This document shows positions 58,374 through 64,000 of a DNA stretch of 64,000 bases, one piece after another. Position 1 is the stretch's first letter; every line of letters starts with the position of its first letter. Source of the DNA: JABDGR01 sp964561455 (GTDB taxonomy: Bacteria > Verrucomicrobiota > Verrucomicrobiia > Opitutales > JABDGR01); contig CAZLPS010000007.1 of the NCBI GenBank assembly GCA_964561455.1, positions 1-64,000 of the forward strand, given 5' to 3'. The position numbers and the translations under genes were made by a program. The notes below the pieces were generated by a model. That model saw nothing but the letters and a program-made list of their open reading frames with translations. It was not told the origin of the DNA and ran no database searches.

Positions 58374-58634
58374 TCATTTAGCGAAGATGATCTTGAGGAT
58401 CGCAATTGCCTGTTCAATTGAATCTGCGTGAAGGCGTTGCGGGGTGGAACTTTGTTCTATTAGGAACGGGCAATTTCCTGACGAGGATTCTAATTGGACC
58501 TTTAAGTTATCCCTCTCAAAAAACCACAATCCGTCGTCATCTGCCCCCGGATGCTTTACCTGCAATTGCCGAACTAGCACATCAGGGCAAATCGCGGTTA
58601 TTCCCATTATAATATCTTGGATATCGGCTGCCAT
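58374..58634 (-). CDS. Hypothetical small protein in polysaccharide cluster
   Basis: 86 residues; no family recognised. The sequence is balanced and soluble (LVRQLQVKHPGADDDGLWFFERDN, then VQLESSSGNCPFLIEQSSTPQRLHADSIEQAIAILKIIF), giving a plausible beta-alpha-beta fold with a well-formed last helix. It is somewhat AT-richer than the surrounding glycosyltransferase genes, a possible sign of separate origin. ATG at 58634; it lies 27 bp before the next gene start and 21 bp after the acyltransferase stop. Confidence 0.6.
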   Translation of the reverse strand: MAADIQDIIMGITAICPDVLVRQLQVKHPGADDDGLWFFERDNLKVQLESSSGNCPFLIEQSSTPQRLHADSIEQAIAILKIIFAK

Positions 58635-58655
58635 AGAATGTTCACAAAAAAAACA

Positions 58656-59327
58656 CTACTCCACAAACCCCACCGCCCGCGTAAAATACCGGTCGTCCTT
58701 GTTCAGCTTTTTCACCGGCTGTGCCGGCACTCCGGCATAAAGCGTGTAGGTTTCCTCGACGGGGTGGGGTAGCACTGCCCCGGCGCCCAAGACGCAGTAG
58801 TCCGGCAGCTTCGCCCCCGGCAGGACGATGCAGCCGGTCCCGACAAAACAATAGGCCCCGATATCCACCGGCTGCGAATGCTGCCGCCCCGCCGCCAGGT
58901 CAATGCTGTGCGTCATGATTTGTGAGCGAAACCCCGCAACCGTCGTGTGATGCCCAATCGTCACGCGGTTAGTGCAATCAATCAAATGGCGGTTTGTCAC
59001 CGCACTGTGCGCACCCAAAATCAACTCGGGCTTTCGTTCCGGTTGATGCGCGAAATGTTTGGACGGCCCGGTCGGAAATCCGGTAATCCAATTCAACTGC
59101 GCTATAATCGCGTGCGGCCCCAATTCCAGTCGTTGCAGTCCTTTCACCACATTCAAGTTCCCGATGCGGGCGCCTTCTCCCAGCTCCACCTGCTCGGCCG
59201 CGATCAGCGACAGGCCAATGCGCGCCGTGGGATGGAGCCGGTAGCCGAGCAGTGATTGCAGCAGCGGTCGTTTTAGAAACCACGGCAGGGGCGCGATCAG
59301 GGCGGCGGTAAACAGGCGGAAATTCAT
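58656..59327 (-). CDS. Left-handed beta-helix acyltransferase
   Basis: 223 residues. Hexapeptide-type repeats run from about residue 33: LHPTARIGLSLIAAEQVELGEGARIGNLNVVKGLQRLELG, then CTNRVTIGHHTTVAGFRSQIMTHSIDL and PVDIGAYCFVGTGCIVLPGAKLPDYCVLGAGAVLPHPV. The HSI (His) site and C-terminal A-G-V-P-A-Q-P segment match serine/sugar O-acetyltransferase-like proteins. It likely modifies a polysaccharide. The ATG at 59327 overlaps the preceding GT stop (ATGA). Confidence 0.85.
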   Translation of the reverse strand: MNFRLFTAALIAPLPWFLKRPLLQSLLGYRLHPTARIGLSLIAAEQVELGEGARIGNLNVVKGLQRLELGPHAIIAQLNWITGFPTGPSKHFAHQPERKPELILGAHSAVTNRHLIDCTNRVTIGHHTTVAGFRSQIMTHSIDLAAGRQHSQPVDIGAYCFVGTGCIVLPGAKLPDYCVLGAGAVLPHPVEETYTLYAGVPAQPVKKLNKDDRYFTRAVGFVE

Positions 59328-60466
59328 GCGAGGGAGCGTTGATAAAGTTTGCGGTAGGCGTCGAACATTTGCGCTTCGCCGAACTGGGCCGCGTTGGCCA
59401 ACCCGGCCGCGATGCGTTTCGACCGCTCGCCGTATTGAGAGAGGGAAAGGATGGCATCGGCATAGCCCCCATGGTCTTCGGGTGCGAGCAATATTCCCGC
59501 GTCCCCCGCAACCTCCGGCAGCGAAGTCACATTGCTGCAAATCACCGGGCAGCCGCAGGCCTGGGCCTCGAGCACCGGCCAGCCGTAGCCTTCACAATAA
59601 CTCGGAAACACCAGCGCATGTGCGCGGCTGTAAAGTGCCGCGAGGTCATCGTGGTCGGGATGGGGAATTTCCATGACGGCGTCGTCGGGCAGCTTAAGCT
59701 CACGCATGACGGCGCGCTCGCGCTCCTGCAGCGGCTCGCCGGCAAATACCGCCCGACCCTTCCAATACTCCCGGGCGAGGGCCAGTGAGCGCAGCACCCC
59801 GGCGCGGTTTTTTCGCAACAATCCCGAGCCAACATGTAGAATAAACGGAGCTTCGAGCAGACCCGGATATTTTGCCAGCCGGGTACCCGCCGCCAAGGGG
59901 GCCACGGGAAAGAATGGTGCATTGAGGGCGAGCGGGATGACCACGATGTGCGAATCGTCCCCGCGTCCGGTTAACCGGCGAAAATCTCCGGCCGTCGCCG
60001 CGGAATCGCAGGCGACCCAGGGCACGCGACGCAAATGGGAGAGTATCATCGCCTGCAAAATCTTTCCCATCCGGGACGCCGGACAGTAAGTTGCCTCACC
60101 CATCGCGCCGCGCACCGCGAGCAAATCGTGGCAGGTGAGCACGACGCGCCTCCCCCGCAAACCCCGGAGGTAGATCGAATTGGAATGGTCGCAGATATGG
60201 AACACCGTTGGCTGGCCGGGATTCCAGCCGGCCTGCCGCGCCAATTTGACGGCCCGGCCTGGAAAACGCACATATTGGTCAACGTACACCGCCCATTTGC
60301 GCAGTCGGGAGGGGGTGCGGCGGGCCAGCCAGGGTTCCGGCTGCACGAGGTACGCCGGCACTCCGCGCCGTCGCCAGCCAGCTTGCAGCATTTCGGCAAA
60401 GCGCAACATGCTTTGCTGGCGGCCTGGCGCATAATTGCCCAATAAGACAACTTGAAAGTCAGTCAC
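59324..60466 (-). CDS. GT4 family glycosyltransferase
   Basis: 380 residues. GT-B type: VVLLGNYAPGRQQSMLRFAEML start, VVLTCHDLLAVRGAMG, FILHVGSGLLRKNRAGVLRSL nucleotide-site loop and ALVFPSYCEGYGWPVLEAQACGCPVICSN (E-G-Y-G...E). GTG start at 60466 overlaps the O-antigen-ligase stop (GTGA). The specificity is unknown; it resembles the mannosyl/rhamnosyltransferase group. Confidence 0.9.
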   Translation of the reverse strand: MTDFQVVLLGNYAPGRQQSMLRFAEMLQAGWRRRGVPAYLVQPEPWLARRTPSRLRKWAVYVDQYVRFPGRAVKLARQAGWNPGQPTVFHICDHSNSIYLRGLRGRRVVLTCHDLLAVRGAMGEATYCPASRMGKILQAMILSHLRRVPWVACDSAATAGDFRRLTGRGDDSHIVVIPLALNAPFFPVAPLAAGTRLAKYPGLLEAPFILHVGSGLLRKNRAGVLRSLALAREYWKGRAVFAGEPLQERERAVMRELKLPDDAVMEIPHPDHDDLAALYSRAHALVFPSYCEGYGWPVLEAQACGCPVICSNVTSLPEVAGDAGILLAPEDHGGYADAILSLSQYGERSKRIAAGLANAAQFGEAQMFDAYRKLYQRSLA

Positions 60467-61860
60467 GGCAGCGGCAGTCGGGGGTTGAAGCGTGCGTCCG
60501 CCGGGGCGGGTTCCGGCTCATACAATCGTTCTTTCCATTGCGGCCGTTTGGGCGGGCGGCGTCGCCGGTCGGCTCGGGCCTCGACCGGCTTCATGTGGAC
60601 AGCGGCGAAGGCGAGACCGGAGGCAAAAGTGGCAAATCCCAAAACTGTCGCCTGGCCCCATTGGGCGTTAAGCACCAGGAAGAATGCTTCCACGGACAGC
60701 AGCGCGGGCCAGATATTTTCGCGCCCCAAAGCCGTCCATGCCATGCGCACCAGTCGCACGCACAAGGCCACCCGCAAGGTAATAAAGGCCAGTCCCAGAA
60801 TCGGCCCGAGTTCGATGATCAAGCGGGACCATTCCGCCTCGCCGAAGGGAAAATTCCGATCCCCCGTGAGATAGGCCTGGGCCATGGTGGTGCCGGAGCC
60901 AACGCCCACGCCAGGCAACGGAATATCAAAAAATAATCCGATGGGCGGTATCAAATCCGAGAAAAACCGGCTGATGATATTCGCCTTAAACCCTTCCACC
61001 GTTGTACCCGTGGCACCTTCCCAACGAGCGCCAAAAGCCTCCACGCCTTCATCAAAATGCGGCGTCTGCGACACAATCAGGGCGACGACGCCCAGGAACA
61101 ATACCATGCGCACGATGGCCCGGGGCGGGCTTGGCAGCGCAAAGAGCGATGCGCCCCCGGCCAGTAACACCAGCGCGCACGTTACGGCGTTGGTGCGGCT
61201 GATCGAAACGGGAATGGCGACCGCGATGCTTACGGCCGCAGCGACCGTTAGGTACAGCGGCAGTTTGTGGCGGGTCAAAAGGAAGCCGAGCAACATGGCC
61301 AGTGCCATGGGATAGAATTCGGCCACTCCCGTCGTAAACGAAAACGTTCCCGACGGTCGGAATTTGTCCAGCGCACCCGTCATGCCCATCGTCACCTGCC
61401 CACCGACGGAAAGATTGGACCAATGACCCTGCGGGGAGGAGAATTGCAGTACGCAAAGGGCGGTTTCCGGAATGGCAAACCACAACAGGAATTTTCCCAT
61501 TTTCCAGAGGTCTTCGGCCTCCAGAGTCCTGGCCATCACAAAAATCAATGGCAGATGCAAAAAATAGCAACGCAAACCAATTAACGTCACCAACAGGTTG
61601 GTGTCGGGCGACAGCAGGCTGGCGCAAAATGCCGCCAACGCCAAAATAAAATTGCCGGCCACAAAGGCGTTGATGACAAAGCGCCCGCGGGCCATGGCGA
61701 CCATGTAAATGACGATTACGACCGGGTCGCGCGCAATCAACAGGGGCGTGGCCAGGCTGGGTAACACCCATTTCCGCAGGGCGCCCTCCATGAGCAACAG
61801 GATGAGATAGAGCCAGATGAGGCGCTTCAGCAACTTCAGATCTGAGGATGGCGCAGCCAT
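60463..61860 (-). CDS. O-antigen ligase/polymerase-like membrane protein
   Basis: 465 residues, about eleven hydrophobic segments (LIWLYLILLLMEGALRKWVLPS at the start, VALIVSQTPH, LIIELGPILGLAFITLRV and others). A long periplasmic loop follows the middle (QTPHFDEGVEAFGARWEGATGTTVEGFKANIISRF...PGVGVGSGTTMAQAYL, ending near the WSRLIIELG helix), the layout of WaaL/Wzy-type (PF04932) proteins. It joins or polymerises polysaccharide units in the inner membrane. The basic, Pro-rich tail is cytoplasmic. ATG at 61860. Confidence 0.82.
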   Translation of the reverse strand: MAAPSSDLKLLKRLIWLYLILLLMEGALRKWVLPSLATPLLIARDPVVIVIYMVAMARGRFVINAFVAGNFILALAAFCASLLSPDTNLLVTLIGLRCYFLHLPLIFVMARTLEAEDLWKMGKFLLWFAIPETALCVLQFSSPQGHWSNLSVGGQVTMGMTGALDKFRPSGTFSFTTGVAEFYPMALAMLLGFLLTRHKLPLYLTVAAAVSIAVAIPVSISRTNAVTCALVLLAGGASLFALPSPPRAIVRMVLFLGVVALIVSQTPHFDEGVEAFGARWEGATGTTVEGFKANIISRFFSDLIPPIGLFFDIPLPGVGVGSGTTMAQAYLTGDRNFPFGEAEWSRLIIELGPILGLAFITLRVALCVRLVRMAWTALGRENIWPALLSVEAFFLVLNAQWGQATVLGFATFASGLAFAAVHMKPVEARADRRRRPPKRPQWKERLYEPEPAPADARFNPRLPLP

Positions 61861-62008
61861 GGGCAGCAGGGAAAATTACAGGTATCGAAAAGGTTTGGGC
61901 CGCCGGGATGGCGCTCCGGCCCATTCTGCGCCGGTTGGCGCGAATCTTCCAGAGAAATTTCGTGAGGCGTGCTATTCTTGGTTCCTCGCGACGCCGCCAA
62001 CCGTACGC

Positions 62009-63283
62009 TCAGCGGGTTGGTCCATCCAGCGCCGCCAGCAAACGCTCACGGTAAGCGACCCAGGAAACCTTCTTTGCCCGTGCGCGGCAAGCGGCCCGCA
62101 GCGCTGGGAAGTTTGCCCGGTGCTCGCGCAGCCAGTTGATCTTTTCCGCCAGTGCTGCCGGATCGCGAATGGGCACCAGGAAACCAGTCTCGCCCGGCGT
62201 AATCAAGTCCTCGCCGCCAGCATTGGGCGTGGCGAGCACGGGCAAGCCCCGGCTTAACGCCTCCAATTGCACGATCGCCCGCCCTTCCACCAGCGACGGC
62301 AGCACCAGCGCATCACACGTGCCCATGAGCGCCAAGACCCCGTCGTTGGCGCGCGGCGCTTCATAAGTGAAGGGCACGTTCTGCCCGCGATAGAATTCCC
62401 AAGGCGCGCAGGGTTGCCCAAGGAGCACTAATTCCACGTCCTGCGGGCAACCGAGTGCGCGTAGCGCGGAGAATACGTCCGCGAGGCCTTTGCGCTGGCT
62501 CAAGGCGCCGACAAACAACAACCGCAGCGGGCGGTCTTGCTTCCCGTCCCGTTCGTTGGTCGCCAGCATTTCCGGGACGGGCGGCGCGCCATATGGAACC
62601 AGCCGACAGGACTTTTCGGCGCGGATTTTCGCCGGCAGCGATTCGAGGACAAAGTTGCTGGGGACGATCACGACATCGGCCAGTTCCAGCTCCCGAACCT
62701 TTCGGGCCATCTTTTCCTCCGAGTCCCGGTCACCCTGCAAAGTGAACGCCCATGCAGGCAGGCGTTGAGCCTCCTCGTGAAAGATTTTGCGGGCATAGGG
62801 TCCATAGGCAATCGGGAGATGATAGATGCCCGTCCAGCCGGCTGTTTTTGCGGCGGCCAAGGTTGCTTCTGCGCCGTCTTCGTAAGTCAATACCGCGCCC
62901 GGCATTCCGCGATAGCTGGCGATTTCCCGCGCGCCCGCCCGGTCCAGCGCCTTAAACACCGCATCCACACACGCCCAACCCGTCTCGTGTTTGGTCAGCC
63001 ATGGCATGCCCAACCGAGGCGCCAGCAAACGGACCAATTCGCGTCCCGGGCGGGCCTTAATCGTGGCCGGCGGCAAATCATAGGCGCGCCGCTGCAATTC
63101 GGCGCCGATGCTCGTGGAATCTGGGAGTTGAGCCCAAATGCTCGACCGGCTGAAACCCACGCCGGTCAAATACCGCCGCAAGCGGTGGGCGTCATGCAAT
63201 GCACGGAGATCATTCCGCACATAGGTGTTGCCCGTCGGGTGTACGACCAGGAACGACGCTGTCTCGGGAATCGCCAGTTTCAT
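62009..63283 (-). CDS. GT4 family glycosyltransferase
   Basis: 424 residues. The N-terminal domain is diverged (VVHPTGNTYVRNDLRALHDAHRLRRYLTGVG); the C-terminal GT-B site has LRLLFVGALSQRKGLADVFSAL and ALVLPSLVEGRAIVQLEALSRGLPVLATPNAGGED (E-G...E). The acceptor is unknown. It shares a 4-base ATGA overlap with the upstream GT4 gene. ATG at 63283. Confidence 0.9.
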   Translation of the reverse strand: MKLAIPETASFLVVHPTGNTYVRNDLRALHDAHRLRRYLTGVGFSRSSIWAQLPDSTSIGAELQRRAYDLPPATIKARPGRELVRLLAPRLGMPWLTKHETGWACVDAVFKALDRAGAREIASYRGMPGAVLTYEDGAEATLAAAKTAGWTGIYHLPIAYGPYARKIFHEEAQRLPAWAFTLQGDRDSEEKMARKVRELELADVVIVPSNFVLESLPAKIRAEKSCRLVPYGAPPVPEMLATNERDGKQDRPLRLLFVGALSQRKGLADVFSALRALGCPQDVELVLLGQPCAPWEFYRGQNVPFTYEAPRANDGVLALMGTCDALVLPSLVEGRAIVQLEALSRGLPVLATPNAGGEDLITPGETGFLVPIRDPAALAEKINWLREHRANFPALRAACRARAKKVSWVAYRERLLAALDGPTR

Positions 63284-64000
63284 GAACTCCGTCCGGCCAG
63301 TTGGCGGTATAATGCGTGATAGTCCGTGAGCGGCCGAAGGAAATCGCCCAACTGTCGCTGGCTGGCCAGGGCGCGGCGGCGGTATTCCGTCTCCGGCATG
63401 GCTGCGGCTTCCTCGAGCCGCGCCCGCAGACTGGCCACGTCTCCCGGTTCCGCCACCAAGGCGTCCGGTCCCGCGGCTTCCGGGAGACCACCGTCGCGGG
63501 TAATGATCGAGGGCACGGCGAGGTGCCGCGCCTCAATCGGAGTCAGACCCAAATCCTCCCGGGTATGAGGCGGGGCGAGATTCCATTTGGACCGGGCCAT
63601 TTGGGAAAATTTTTCCTGGTCGGTAATGAAGCCTGCGAGGCGCACCGAATCCAGTCCGCCATGCGCAATGTATTTTTCCGCCCACGGTCGCAGGGGCCCG
63701 TCACCTGCGATGGTCAACGGCCAGCGGGCGCGGTCCAGATTGGCGGTGGCGTAGGCCTCGAGCAGTTCTTCCAGTCCCTTGTTTGGAATCCACCGGCCAA
63801 TGAAGAAGAACCCGGCACGTTCCCAATTTACCGGGGGCGGTGGAGGCAAATGGGATACGGCCGGCATAACCCGGCTGCCGACCCGCAACCCGCGTGGCTC
63901 CCAGGTTTGGCGCACAAAATCCGAAATGTAGCAGCGGGCCCGGGCGGCGCGAGCCGCCCAATCCCATAATCGTGCATGCATCGAATTCCCGTCACTCCGG
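63280..64000 (-). CDS. GT4 family glycosyltransferase, cut by the window edge
   Basis: Only the C-terminal part lies in the window: WERAGFFFIGRWIPNKGLEELLEAY, FITDQEKFSQMARSKWNLAPPHTREDLGLTPIEARHLAVPSIITRDGGLPE (E...E motif with D-L-G-L-T). The frame runs open from 63981 to the last base, in the pattern SDGNSMHARLWDWAARAARARCYISD, so the N-terminal domain is missing. It is coupled to the next gene by ATGA. Confidence 0.85.
   Translation of the reverse strand, partial: RSDGNSMHARLWDWAARAARARCYISDFVRQTWEPRGLRVGSRVMPAVSHLPPPPPVNWERAGFFFIGRWIPNKGLEELLEAYATANLDRARWPLTIAGDGPLRPWAEKYIAHGGLDSVRLAGFITDQEKFSQMARSKWNLAPPHTREDLGLTPIEARHLAVPSIITRDGGLPEAAGPDALVAEPGDVASLRARLEEAAAMPETEYRRRALASQRQLGDFLRPLTDYHALYRQLAGRSS

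Noticed and set aside
1..64000. CRISPR array, tRNA or rRNA genes
   Set aside because: No regularly spaced direct repeats of 24-40 bp and no tRNA cloverleaf or rRNA signature was seen; a dedicated search would be needed to exclude divergent tRNAs.

Overview
The window reads as one scaffold of a GC-rich (roughly 60% by eye), free-living Gram-negative bacterium, most likely a Verrucomicrobiota member of the Limisphaerales/Pedosphaera type. This placement is inferred from gene content and not proven by a marker gene. The support is SHD1-like repeat proteins, very large ABC-2 permeases in tandem, a fused RhaD-type aldolase/dehydrogenase, GH51 and sugar-acid genes, LPS/EPS glycosyltransferases, and many degenerate short-word repeats between genes. 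A 100-N gap flanked on both sides by the same 55 bp shows that this is a scaffolded, probably metagenomic, assembly. No rRNA, tRNA, phage, transposase or CRISPR array was seen.

Layout. 0-16 kb is a patchwork. It holds an intact VapBC module and two decayed toxin-antitoxin modules whose toxin genes carry in-frame stops (ParE-like near 12.9 kb, RelE/YafQ-like near 15.2 kb). It also holds a ygfZ gene lacking its first third and starting at a 51-bp direct repeat, an orphan circularly permuted ATP-grasp gene, a CPBP protease, an IMPase, two paralogous membrane-anchored SHD1-like repeat proteins (one with a trypsin-like domain), MscS, a metallophosphoesterase and a DMT transporter. 15.6-25.6 kb carries the rhamnulose-1-P aldolase/dehydrogenase fusion, a NYN nuclease, a thioesterase, a 6S-RNA-like structured RNA with a clear terminator, a YqeY-like protein, an ABC exporter pair, three tandem 19-21 residue membrane mini-proteins, ispF and a class III aminotransferase.

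25.7-35.1 kb is one minus-strand operon: a YtrA-type GntR regulator, an ABC ATPase, four paralogous ~600-residue permeases and a shorter one, mostly joined by ATGA/GTGA overlaps, with a promoter/operator candidate just before the regulator. 35.4-37.8 kb is purE-sanA-like-purK. 37.9-48 kb is a long minus-strand series: kdgD-like aldolase, alpha-ketoglutarate semialdehyde dehydrogenase, GH51 arabinofuranosidase (with the gap), hisA, M23 peptidase, a cytidylate kinase-acyltransferase fusion, a methyltransferase and a Gfo/Idh/MocA oxidoreductase. A divergent MFS transporter, ThuA and an enolase-superfamily dehydratase follow. With kdgD and the dehydrogenase they would form a route for importing a sugar acid and degrading it to 2-oxoglutarate. 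A secreted prolyl oligopeptidase sits at 52-54 kb. 54.5-64 kb is a surface-polysaccharide cluster on the minus strand: five glycosyltransferases of GT4 type, one GT2, two left-handed beta-helix acyltransferases, an O-antigen-ligase-like membrane protein and one small unknown gene.

The signal that most deserves follow-up is the array of three tiny, clearly paralogous hydrophobic proteins at 22818-23129. Their MIFLI starts are conserved in protein but vary at third codon positions, two of the three have an AAGGA ribosome-binding site, and they resemble Ibs-type tandem toxins. Also notable are the two dead toxins next to intact antitoxins, the SHD1-like repeat pair and the permease expansion.
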